Position numbers and translations under genes: made by a program | Shown: piece by piece, positions 33,832 through 43,700 of the stretch | Position numbering within the stretch: position 1 is the first letter of the stretch | How the letters are laid out: each line of letters begins with the position of its first letter | NCBI GenBank assembly: GCA_009746045.1 | Contig: RPFO01000859.1 | Span: 77,501-122,190, forward strand | Origin: Mesostigma viride | Lineage: Eukaryota > Streptophyta > Mesostigmatophyceae > Mesostigmatales > Mesostigmataceae | Length of the DNA: 44,690 bases | Reading direction: 5' to 3' | The notes under the pieces: model-generated | What the model was told of the DNA's origin: nothing | The model's database searches: none | What the model saw: only the letters and a program-made list of their open reading frames with translations

Positions 33832-33980
33832 CTCGACCTTCAATGGGGGCACTTGCACTTTAATTCAAGCAAGGCTAGTGCCATGCGCTGCCAGCAACTT
33901 GCAGTGTGGGTGACTTGCTGCCGGGCTTGGTCTTTTTAATAGCTATACTGAGACGAATTCTCAAGCGCCGGTCCAGCTAG
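33832..33980 (-). pseudogene. Degenerate fragment of the PHD-finger/Gly-Met gene
   Basis: Over about 150 bp it matches 37469-37581 in the gene at 36299-39759: CTCGACCTT, GGCACTTGCACT, GGCTAGTGCC, GACTTGCTG, GGGCTTGGTCTTT and TCTCAAGCGC in the same order, with several indels. The matching part encodes the predicted coiled coil (LENLSVAFKDQAQQVAQQVV). It shows that this gene exists in more than one copy. Confidence 0.75.
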
Positions 33981-34004
33981 ATGAAAGTTGCTACTAGAAC
34001 GATT

Positions 34005-34335
34005 CATTAATTAATTAATTAGGAACATAACTCCGTTGAGAGTATATGTAGCACATAGCCGCCCAGAGAAGGGGCATATGGCCTATCATACATTCTAAGC
34101 TACTTCCTGCAAGGGTGGGAATGTAGTAAATTACGACCCTTGCTCTAGGTGCACCAGGGCACCGGCACCACCATGCTGTCTCAGGTTCAACCCGCCTAAG
34201 GGGGGGATCCTGGCACGGGGGGGACTAGAGGCGATGTCCTCACATTAAATTAAATAAAATTAAATTGGAACATATCTCCGTTGGGAGTACATGTAGCACA
34301 CATCCCTGAGACCTTGCATGGGGCATATGGCTTTT
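34005..34335 (-). mobile_element. Two truncated 3' ends of the ORF1-only LINE family
   Basis: The first runs minus from about 34245 to a CTCTCAACGGAGTTATGTTCC end at about 34022 and a TTAATTAATTAA tail. The second runs from about 34335 to an ACTCCCAACGGAG hairpin (about 34286-34273) and an ATTTAA-type tail near 34245-34260. Both match the 3' region of copy 2 (CATATGCCCC, TGTGCTACAT). Confidence 0.75.
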
Positions 34336-34337
34336 AA

Positions 34338-35920
34338 TTAACCCTTAAACCGTACTCGGTCCGTTTTAGTGGACTGAGTTTTTCTCAGTCCTATTAAACG
34401 GACCGAGTTTGTGGCAGAACTAGCTATAATTCTAGCAAACTTTTGAATATTCTGTTTGGACCAGCTTCGAGATCTAGATTTGTACTTTCACGTACACCCC
34501 TGGTTTGCTACTTTTGGACACCTGGACAGGGACCTATGGTCAAGGAAAGTAGGGGGGGTACCATGGCCAAACGAGGACGACGTGAATAAAAATTATTCAC
34601 GTCCGCGGCTATGGTGGCACAAACAACTGACTGGGGCGAGAGCATGGCTTGACGTATTCGACTGAAACTTTGTAGGCATCATCCCTAGGTCTTGTAAATG
34701 CTATTTGCGTAGCCATGCAACATTTACAAATGCCTAGATATGTCTCGAGGTTATGTGGCGGCGCAGCAAATCGCGTGAGCAGCCAGGCGATGACAGTGCA
34801 AGCTGTACTTGTTGCTCGGCAGAAAATGTTCGGATTTTTGCGTATGGATGAGTTAGTTACGTCGTTCCTAGCACAGTTGACCATCAATGGCGGCCAGGAC
34901 ATGCTTGCGGCTACGTTCGTCGGGTGGGCGTGCTAGCTCCTGCAAACAAGGTAATCTGCGGTTTCGACCAGGTACGTTTTAGCCTTTTATCATGTCTCAG
35001 TGACCGCGCATGTGTCATATATTGTTTCGATACCAGACTCGGGGCTATAATCGAAGCTTTATGACTGTCTTTTTGTTGTTTTATTGCTTCTGTGCATAGG
35101 CTTGTGATGGTTGGGTAGTAATGTTACCTCGGCCAGATTTTGGACGAGTTTTGACTGCTTTTAGCGTATGCTACAACATGAATGTCGGTATAACGACAGA
35201 TATCGTTTGTAATAATGTTCAGTGTGATGATACGATGCTTTCCGTTGCTTAAACAACTCAGGACGAGTGTTTTTCTGCCCAGTTCTAGGCATGCATGCTG
35301 GCCAAGTCCGCCTTCTTTTTGTGTGTTTGCTGTGTGTTAGAGACATAGAGATGCCTGGGATCTGCTTGCATTTAAGCATCAGCAAGTTGCTAATTTTGTT
35401 TCTTTCCTTTTTCCTTGTATTTTGAAGTTGTTTGTAGCGTATAGGGTACGTTGGTAATAAGCTCCTTGCATGTGCCTTCTACGCGTGCTTTCTGCCCAAT
35501 GGCACTAGATTTACAGTATTATATAGCATGAGCTGCTGTTTTATATGCTGGAAATGTGTTGGAGGATGCATGTGTGGCCAGCTATGATGTTTTATGCCAC
35601 ATTGGGATAGGAAACCAAAACGGTAGTGCTAGCCCCCCCCAAAAAAAACTCAGTCCTATTAAACGGACTGAGCTATTTTGGGATTTTTGCTAGCTAGCTT
35701 GTGCAGTTCTGTAGCATGTCATGTTGTGAATGCATTGATGGCATGCCTGTGATATAAAGTAACTGCCTTTGAAATTCCAGGGCCTATATATTTGTGTAAG
35801 TGGTCCATATTGCATGATGTATGTCTCAAACCCCATTTTTCCGTACCCCCCTGGGGTTGGTGCTATTTATAGCACCCAAAAGTCATAGATATGGGACCGG
35901 TGACATGTCCGAGCTGGTGG
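34338..35920. mobile_element. piggyBac-like element B, right end lost
   Basis: Starts TTAA (34338-34341) then CCCTTAAACCGTACTCGG, the same end type as the right end of element A. A hairpin of about 25-bp arms follows (34353-34407, ACTCGGTCCG... and ...CGGACCGAGT around TTTTT). The interior runs parallel to element A read backwards up to about 35900 (TACCCCCCTGGGGTTGGTGC). Then the sequence switches to the LINE 3'-region repeat, so the second terminus is missing. Confidence 0.7.
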
Positions 35921-35924
35921 CCAT

Positions 35925-36036
35925 GAGTTTGCTCAGTTGGCCAAGAGTTTGCTCACTTGACGGCCAGTATTCCAACTTTGTGTGAAATCAATAGAATAAT
36001 ACCACCTACCTCCCCTCAAGTGTTCCCCAAAGCGCG

Positions 36037-36088
<52 letters not shown>

Positions 36089-36115
36089 CCCCCTAGCCAG
36101 GTATGGTTTGTAGCC
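35925..36115 (+). repeat. LINE 3'-region repeat, copy 2
   Basis: Matches 31893-32110 (GTTTGCTCAGTTGGCCAAGA, TGTGAAATCAATAGAATAAT, CCTAGCCAGGTATGGTT). The C-rich segment inside it has expanded to a pure C run. Confidence 0.75.
36037..36085. repeat. 49-bp homopolymer C run
   Basis: 49 consecutive C, then T and 8 C. The G-rich strand could form G-quadruplexes. Length calls in such runs are unreliable. Confidence 0.9.
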
Positions 36116-36298
36116 ACTTGTGCACGAAGCTTTGACATGTTTAGTTTCCACAGAAAAACGATGCAAATTGTAGTCATGACATGCACCATAATAATTATAA
36201 ATCGTTAAGACGGCAGTTCCACTAAAAATCATGAAAGTTCAATAAGACGGCAGCTCCACCACGTTACTTTTTTGTCGTTACAATACCAATGTCACAAT

Positions 36299-39200
36299 CT
36301 AACGAAGAACGCCCATGAGATGAAGCCCAACAAGGCGATTAAGGTTCAAGCTAGGCTCGGCTGTGCCTCCCATTCCGCCTATGCCCATGCCCATGCCCAT
36401 GCCCATGCCACCACCCATGCCAGCCATGCCCATGCCGCCGCCCATGCCCATGCCACCACCGCCCATGCCCATGCCACCACCGCCCATGCCCATGCCACCA
36501 CCGCCCATGCCCATGCCACCACCGCCCATGCCCATGCCACCACCGCCCATGCCCATGCCACCACCGCCCATGCCCATGCCACCACCGCCCATGCCCATGC
36601 CACCACCGCCCATGCCCATGCCACCACCGCCCATGCCCATGCCACCACCGCCCATGCCCATGCCACCACCCATGCCAGCCATGCCCATGCCCATCCCACC
36701 GCCGCCCATGCCAGCCATGCCCATGCCAGCGCCACCCATGCCAGCGCCACCCATGCCAGCCATGCCCATGCCACCACCCATGCCCATGGCACCGCCCATG
36801 CCCATGCCCATGCCACCGCCCATGCCCATGCCCATGCCACCGCCCATGCCCATGCCCATGGCACCACCCATGCCCATGCCCATGCCCATGGCACCGCCCA
36901 TGCCACCGCCCATGCCCATGCCCATGCCACCACCCATGCCCATGGCACCGCCCATGCCCATGGCACCGCCCATGGCACCGCCCATGCCCATGCCCATGCC
37001 ACCGCCCATGCCCATGCCACCGCCCATGCCCATGCCCATACCACCGTCCATGCCCATGCCAACGCCGCCCGTGCCCGCGCCACCCATGGCAGCGCCGCCC
37101 ATGCCAGCGCCACCCATGCCAGCGCCACCCATGGCAGCGCCGCCCATGCCAGCGCCACCCATGCCAGCGCCACCCATGGCAGCGCCGCCCATGCCAGCGC
37201 CACCCATGCCAGCGCCACCCATGCCAGCGCCGCCCATGCCAGCACCACCCATGCCAGCGCCACCCATGCCACCGCCGCCCATGCCCGCGCCACCCATGCC
37301 AGCGCCGCCCATGCCAGCACCACCCATGCCAGCGCCACCCATGCTAGCGCCACCCATGCCACCGCCCATGCCTATGGTGCATCCCTTGCCAGTGCCGTCT
37401 GTGTCACTGCTGGTGCCCATCCCATCGGCAACCATGTCTGCCGTGCCCATGTCCTTGTCGTTCCTGTGCTCGACCTTGGAGGCACTTGCACTCTTCAAGG
37501 CTAGTGCCGCCACAACTTGCTGGGCGACTTGCTGGGCTTGGTCTTTAAAAGCTACAGATAGATTCTCAAGCGCGTCCAGAACCTTGCTGGTAACCATGTC
37601 CTCACATGGCCCGGCATGATTTCTCTGAACTGGGTGAACTTCCAGTTTGGGTTTCTTTGGCGCGGGCTTGACTTCTGGCACATCCTTTGGCACATTTGTG
37701 AGGTCTGCTAAGGCTGCCCTGGTTGATCTCTTGGAGGGAGTCTTCCCGCTAGACGTGGGCGAGGGCCCCGCCAGCTGTGCAGTCTTCCGGGTCGACGTGG
37801 GCGTGGGCGGTGCCATCTTTTCAGGCAACAAGCTCGCCGTGGGCGAGGCCTTCCCGAAACGCGCCGACCCGCGCCTGGGTTGCTTGTCCTCCTCCTCGTC
37901 GTAAGGAAATGGAAGAAAGTCGGATCCCACCCGGCAGTAGGTCGCTGGGTACGCGGCGAAGGCATCCACCTGCAGTGGTGCCAAAAGTGGCGTTGCCACC
38001 GCCATCGTGGCCTGCCAGGATGGCCCCCGCAAGGTGTACGGGGAACCATTAGGCTCCATGAGTTGGTTGAATGGTTTGCCGATTGGCAATTTGGAAAACA
38101 CTACCTGAGCAGAGCCATCGATGATAGGCTTATCGCTCCTGCGGACTCTGATGTTCTTGGCAAGGGCAAGGACAGTTTTTGCCATAAAGGCGCCCTTGCT
38201 TGGAATCACCGAGATTGCCACGAAGGTTGCGTGGGGCTTGCTCGTTGAAAAGATGCAGCCCGGCTGCAAGGTCGGCGTTGACCCGGATGGAAGCGGCGGC
38301 TGGTTGATATTAGCCGGACGCCGTGCATTCCCCATCCCACTGCCGTGACTGCTGTGGCTACCATCCTTGCCTTCCGTGCCACCGTCGCCCCCGCTGGCCC
38401 CCCGCCGTCGCCCCCCCGCCATCGCCCCCGCTGTCGCCCTCGCCGTCGCCCCCCCCTCGCCCCCGCCGTCACCCCCGCCGTCACCCCCGCCGTCGCCCCG
38501 GCCGTCCCCCCGCCGTCGCCGCGGCACCCCCCCCGCTGTCGCCCCCGCCATCGCCGCGGCCCCCCCCCGGCTGTCGCCCCCGCCGTCGCCCCCGCCGTCG
38601 CCCCCGCCCTCTCCCCCGCCGTCACCCACGCCGTTGCCCCCGCTGCCGCGCCCACCGCCGCCCCCACCATCGCCATCGCCGTCGCCCCCGCCGTCGGTGT
38701 CGCTATCGCCATCGCCATGGCCATCGCCATCGCCATCGCCATCGCCATCGCCATCGCCATCGCCGTCGCCGTCGCTATAACCATGGCGATGGCGATCAAC
38801 TGGCGCCCCCCAGCGCCCTCCTGCGTAAACATGTCGCGAAGCAGCAGCAAAATATACCATGACGTGTTGTTAAACCACCAACCCTAATTTTGAGGGGGTT
38901 TATACAAACGCCGGACAACCCATGACACCCTAACTCCTTTTAGTAATGCAACGACAAGAACTGTGCCTGGCAAGCCAAAAAAAAAAATTTACCCTCGCGG
39001 GGGCGCTGGAAAACGGCAAAGGCAAAGCGGAGCCCGCCGCCTTTGGGCGGGCGTAGCGGAGCCTTTGCCGTTTTCCAGCGCCCCCGCGAGGGGAAATTTT
39101 TTTTTTTGGCTTGCCAGGCGCTGTAGCGTTTCTCATACAGATTTCTCAAATCAGGGCAGCAATAAGATGATTTGCATCCCAAAGGCGCTGTAGCAATGCT

Positions 39201-39759
39201 CATACAGATTTCTCAAAACAGGGCAGCGATAAGATGATTTGCATCCCCAAGGAGGAAGGGAAGAACAAGAGCATGTCATACAGTATTCCGTCCGCTTACC
39301 GACCTGCTTTTTGCCCGTGGCATCCATCACGTGCTTGCCGGTTCTGCCCGTCTTGCCTAACAAGTAGGCGTCTACATCGTCCAGGCCATCCCCTTCTAGT
39401 ATGGCCTGCTCGCCGGCTAGGAGGGCCATGTCCTCAGCTTCCTCTTTGTCATCGTCTTTATCCTCATCACAGGCGGCTTTAGTGGGGCCCGCCGGCTGTG
39501 GCTTGTCCTGTTTTTTAGTCTCGCCCCCCTGCTGGCATTTCGTGCAGATCCTCACTTGGCCATACCCCTCTTCTCCCTGGCCGATGCCACAAATCCCGTG
39601 CATCCACACACCGCATGTGCACTTATGGGCAGCTCCTGTCAACTCAGGACAACCCCCACATAATTGCAGGGGAATGTCCTCCATGGAAACTAGCGTCCGC
39701 GATGTCTGTCGTGTGTGCGTCCGCGATGTCTGTCGTGTGTGCGCCTGTGCAGAGCCCAT
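36299..39759 (-). CDS. PHD-type zinc finger protein with Asp/Gly and Gly/Met repeats; partner gene of the transposase?
   Basis: I propose two exons, 39759-39300 and 38820-36299, joined in phase 1 (donor G|GTAAGC, acceptor GCAG|GAGGG): 993 aa, or 968 aa from the second ATG (39684). Numbering from that ATG, exon 1 has C9-x2-C12, C22-x-C24, H29-x2-C32 and C47-x2-C50, with W27 before the His: a PHD-finger-like pattern. A D/E-rich stretch follows. Exon 2 has an Asp/Gly-rich low-complexity region and then a complex segment (about residues 305-430: PGCIFSTSKPHATFVAISVI, AQVVFSKLPIGKPFNQLMEP). Next come a basic patch (PAPKKPKLE), a coiled coil (LENLSVAFKDQAQQVAQQVV) and about 340 residues of MGG/GMGMGG repeats. 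The product may bind chromatin or DNA; that is inference from the finger alone. It is divergent from the transposase gene. A piece of it is repeated at 33832-33980, so it is probably mobile-element-borne. Confidence 0.62.
38965..39119. repeat. 155-bp foldback element in the intron
   Basis: Arms of about 58 bp are almost perfectly complementary: GCCTGGCAAGCCAAAAAA ... GGCGCTGGAAAACGGCAAAGG on the left and the reverse complement at 39062-39119. The loop itself contains GCCCGCC/GGCGGGC-type pairing. It lies inside the intron 38821-39299 of the PHD-finger gene. It could be a small MITE or an organelle-type palindromic repeat. Small frames read from it are artefacts. Confidence 0.9.
39117..39246. 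repeat. Two direct repeats of about 65 bp
   Basis: GGCGCTGTAGCGTTTCTCAT and GGCGCTGTAGCAATGCTCAT each start a unit that continues CAGATTTCTCAAA, CAGGGCAGC and ATAAGATGATTTGCATCCC. They lie next to the foldback in the same intron. Confidence 0.9.
39694..39744. repeat. 24-bp tandem duplication at the PHD-gene 5' end
   Basis: CGTCCGCGATGTCTGTCGTG plus TGTG occurs twice. On the minus strand it encodes the repeated HTRQTSRT in the longer N-terminus. Confidence 0.85.
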
Positions 39760-39839
39760 TGCTGTCTATAGCCGTGTCGAAATTTAAATGACGCGCGCGT
39801 CTCTGGCTGTGTGCGCCTGGTAGCCGGCCGGTAGGGCTG

Positions 39840-40540
39840 GCAGGCACGTGTCTATAGCCAGGTCGTAGCCCAGCCATTTTCTGTTTAGCGCCAAAATGTC
39901 CAAGTCCAGGTCGATCATCTATGCTACAGAGAGGCTACCGGTATGCGCTATAGCCAGGCTACCGACCAGGCCATTCTGTAGCCGGGCTATAGCCAGGCTA
40001 CCGACCAGGCTATAGCCTGCTCTTGCCCAAGCCATTTTCCCTGGTTATTGTACGGTGCTGAGCTATGATTGGGCTACGAACGGTTACAAAAAAGGGTGCT
40101 TAGCTACGATTGGGCTACGAACGGTTACAAAGTTCAGGTCTCTAGTGTAACCGTTCGTAGCCCAATCATAGCTCAGCACCCTTTTTTGTAACCGTTCGTA
40201 GCCCAATCATAGCTCAGCACCGTACAATAACCAGAGAAAATGGCTTGGGCAAGAGCAGGCTATAGCCTGGTCGGTAGCCTGGCTATAGCCCGGCTACGAA
40301 CGGTTACAAAAGAGGTGCTGAGCTATGATTGGGCTACGAACGGTTACAAAAAAGGGTGCTTAGCTACGATTGGGCTACGAACGGTTACAAAGTTCAGGTC
40401 TCTAGTGTAACCGTTCGTAGCCCAATCATAGCTCAGCACCGTACAATAACCAGGGAAAATGGCTTGGGCAAGAGCAGGCTATAGCCTGGTCGGTAGCCTG
40501 GCTATAGCCCGGCTACAGAATGGGCTACGAGCCTGCGACC
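39840..40540. promoter_or_regulatory. Palindromic array between two divergent genes
   Basis: From 39978 to 40297 the sequence folds into one long hairpin: arms of about 150 bp, centre AAGTTCAGGTCTCTAG (near 40130-40145), with few mismatches. From 40298 a second, shorter unit repeats the inner part with the same centre (near 40390-40405) and the same right arm to about 40515. The building blocks are TAACCGTTCGTAGCCCAATC and GGCTATAGCC in both orientations. It lies between the start of the minus PHD-finger gene (39759) and the plus transposase gene (40760). It could be a shared promoter with binding sites, a transposon terminal region, or both; function is inferred. Confidence 0.75.
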
Positions 40541-40667
40541 TGGCGGCTGGCTACGACCTTCATAGCCGGGGAACCCGGCCTCAGCAGCCTGCATGCGGCA
40601 CAGCCGATCCAGATCAAGGAGACAGCCAGCGCAGGCCAGAAAGGATTCGTCGCCACCATGAGCAAGG

Positions 40668-40703
40668 GCACGCCGCGGTTGCCGCCTTGCAACCGCGGCG
40701 TGC
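40668..40703. promoter_or_regulatory. Perfect 15-bp hairpin upstream of the transposase start
   Basis: GCACGCCGCGGTTGC (40668-40682), a 6-base loop CGCCTT, then the exact inverse (40689-40703). It ends 56 bp before the ATG at 40760 and is followed by TCAGTATTTATTT, so it lies in the leader or core promoter. Confidence 0.8.
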
Positions 40704-40759
40704 TCAGTATTTATTTCGATAATGAATGGCATCCTCATCAGGCATCATAAGCAACTATC

Positions 40760-43700
40760 ATGGATGAATCAGCCCAGAATCTTCGTGCTGCAAAGCCCGG
40801 AAGGCGCTCAGCATTGGTCACATACGCATCTCGTATTGACCCAAGATCTATCAATGAAGATCTATCCATAGATTGCAAGTGTAGTGCAAGGTGCTTGCGA
40901 GATCCCCGGCATGCCATTAGACTAGTGTCGGTTCCGCCTGCGGCTAGGCAACTATTCTGGCTAGCACACAACCAGAGCTTGCGTCAAGACTTCGTGACGT
41001 CGCTGCTTCAAAGGGCAGGGGTTCAGCATATCGTAATAAAGGAACCAGGTTCGTTCTTTTTTCGTTATGTTGTAAACTGGTACCCTAGTTATAGACATCC
41101 GCGCCCCTAGTAGCTGGGCCATGGAAGACCCTGATCCTATGGCTTTGAATCTTGCATTGTTCCAGGTGTCCAGTAAATTAGAACGCCATTTTCTGCGTAT
41201 GTCAAGCATGTTCTTGCATTGATTTTCTTTGCAATGCTTCCAATCTGTGAAAGGCCACTACTCCGAGCACGAACGCCATCCGGCTTTTTCAGCCCTTACA
41301 CGTTTTTCTAGGCGTCGTAATGGCGAAATTTTCTGTTTTGCTGGGACGTTTCGTTGTTACGGCTGAGTAGTAAGTAAAAGAGACCTAAATAACTAGTACA
41401 CATGCTGTTATGGCTAGTAAGGGTGCCAGCTAACTAGGGGCCAAGCTATCATGTCGGTACGTGTTATGTTGAATAACATGTTTTCCGCTTTGCTTTGGGG
41501 GTGCTTGTTGGTTGGACTTTTGCAGCTCCCGGGGGGAGCCAAAAATCCTATGACGTCAACGTGCCACTTATTCTGGACGTGCCTGTGGGGAACGACATCA
41601 TCGAGGTCAAATGCTGTCATCGGGCCATGCGGCAGCTGTTGGGCATTCAGCATTCGGTTTGGCGCACTTACCTTGCACAGGCGGCGGCCAGTTTCTCCAT
41701 GCCGGTGGATGGGGATGTCTTGGATTATCATGGGCTCACTGAGGAGGACCTGGCCGATGTCGCCAAGCATCCGGGCGGCTCTTCGGCGAAGGAGTGGTGT
41801 GCAGCGTGGCAGATGGACTTCGCAAAGGAATGTGGGGACTACGACCCTGCGAGAGCGGCCAACGAGATTCTCTTGGGTGACTTGAATATGAAGCAATGCT
41901 GGGAACACGAGTACAAGGAGGACCTCAGGTTAGAATGCGGGGAAGATGAGGCCCTGTTCAAGTCTCTATGTCTCAGCTACAGTCCCTTTATGAAATGCTG
42001 GAAGCAAGTAGCCCTTGGAAACTATTGGCCAGGTAGTCCTAAGATTCGCATGCTGGAGTACACGAGGAATGTGGGTGTCTGCCAGACGTGCGTTCTTTTG
42101 CGGACGCTGCGCCGAGGTGCCGGTTCTGGAGAGCGGCGAAAACGCTATGACCTGGAGCGCCGGAAGCACATGGCTTTGGTCCGCCGCGAAAGACGTGAGT
42201 ACGCGAGGCTGTGCCGCCTGGCGATCAAGGGGCTAATCTTGCTTTTCTGCTTAGACAAGATTGACAGCACCAAGACCTTGTCACCCCTGGTAGCTAATGC
42301 ACCTAAGGGCTGGGAGCAGAATCGGGCTAAATGCCTTGAATTCAGTTTGTATTGCGGCATCATATTGGGTGGCACCTCGACGTTTTTTCCCGTGTGGCCA
42401 TGGGTGGAGGTACATGGGCAGTCTGGCAGCGTGACGTGCACGATGCTAGAGTGCATGTTGGCTGACTGGGAGGCGGCCAAGTCGTGGGAGGCTGCCAGCC
42501 AGCCTCGTCCAACGGAAGCCCATTTTCAGCTGGACGGAGGGAGCGAGAACAGGAATGACACCGTATTGCTCTGGGCAGCCAAGTTGGTGGAGGATGGCCG
42601 CTTCGACAAGGTTCACATCCACAGGTTGATGCGTGGGCATTCTCACGTTGATCCTGACCAGCGCTTCGGCCACTTGTGGGCAACGGTGGCCAAGAGTGGA
42701 CGTGGCAAGGACGTGGTTGTCTACGGTGCGCCTGACGACTTCTTTGATGCCATCTTGAGCGCTTTTGAGCATGCGGACGTGGTGGCAGCTGAAGACATGA
42801 GCGCCAAGACTCCAGCTGGGACCCGGGTGAAGGTTTTAGGCTGCGTGTATGATGTCGCGGCCTGGCTGCTGCACCGGAAGGAACCAAACTTAGCTGGCTG
42901 GAGCATGGCACTAGACTACATGCCTCCAAGCGCTGACTCTGAAGATGGTCTCCCTACGCGGACTGGCAAGGCTGCTCGCTGCCACCACACCTCATTTCGG
43001 AAAGTGCAAGGCAACCCAGAGGTGTGGATGAGCTACCAGTGCTACATCGTCACGCAGCCGCGGCCAGATGGTGTACTCTCAGGGCGTGTTCTCGCCTATG
43101 ATCAGCAGGGGCGTCCCCTGTATGGCATTCGCGTGTTTGATCCGGACATTCCTTGCGCGACCGCAGGGCCCCTGCTGGCTGGTCTCAACCTGCGATACCT
43201 GGAGGTGAGTAATTTGAATCATGGTGAAGCTGTAAGCATTTGCTACCAAGTTTGCTTTCATTACTCGTCATACCTCTTGGTTATTTGATGTATTCTTTGT
43301 CCATTGGTGCAACCTTATCTAAATTTGGCCTCGGATATGCTCGACTTAAGTACTCCTTGTCCATGTCGCACTGCTCTGCCCATGCATGCAGGAGAACATC
43401 CCAAGAATCAAGCTATTCGTGGGCGGGCTGCATGGTACCGTGTGGGCTCAGTATTTCGTCGACGCGAAGACAAAGGTGAACCGGTTGATCCGGTGGGCAG
43501 AATTTTGGCCAAAGGTCCCCAAGGGCATTGACACTGTCCCCGCGGAGTGGAGGCCTCCTGAATGGCCCCGCCCTTCCCCGCGCAGTGCGCCGACGCCTCT
43601 GCCAGCAGCAACATACGAGGAGGAGGAACTGGCTTTGGCCATCGCGGCTGCTGTAGAGCCGTTGGTGCCTTCTGTACGACATGCGGGCTTTACGCAGGCG

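Noticed and set aside
36272-37619. Plus-strand frames of His-Ala and Met-Pro repeats
   Set aside because: Shadows of the Gly/Met repeat; the minus frame is the one joined to non-repetitive, protein-like sequence.
38323-38887. Plus-strand Pro/Arg/Ser- and Ala-rich frames
   Set aside because: Opposite strand of the Asp/Gly repeat, with no other support.
38930-39203. Small frames in the foldback element
   Set aside because: Mirror images of the inverted repeat arms; intronic.
40459-40750. Plus frames that begin inside the palindromic array
   Set aside because: Stopped before the transposase ATG and composed mostly of palindrome sequence.
42195-42254. Possible 60-nt intron (GTGAGT to TGCTTAG) in the transposase
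   Set aside because: It is in frame and encodes residues (EYARLCRLAIK..LLFCL) that fit the family just before DKIDSTKT, so I keep it as coding.
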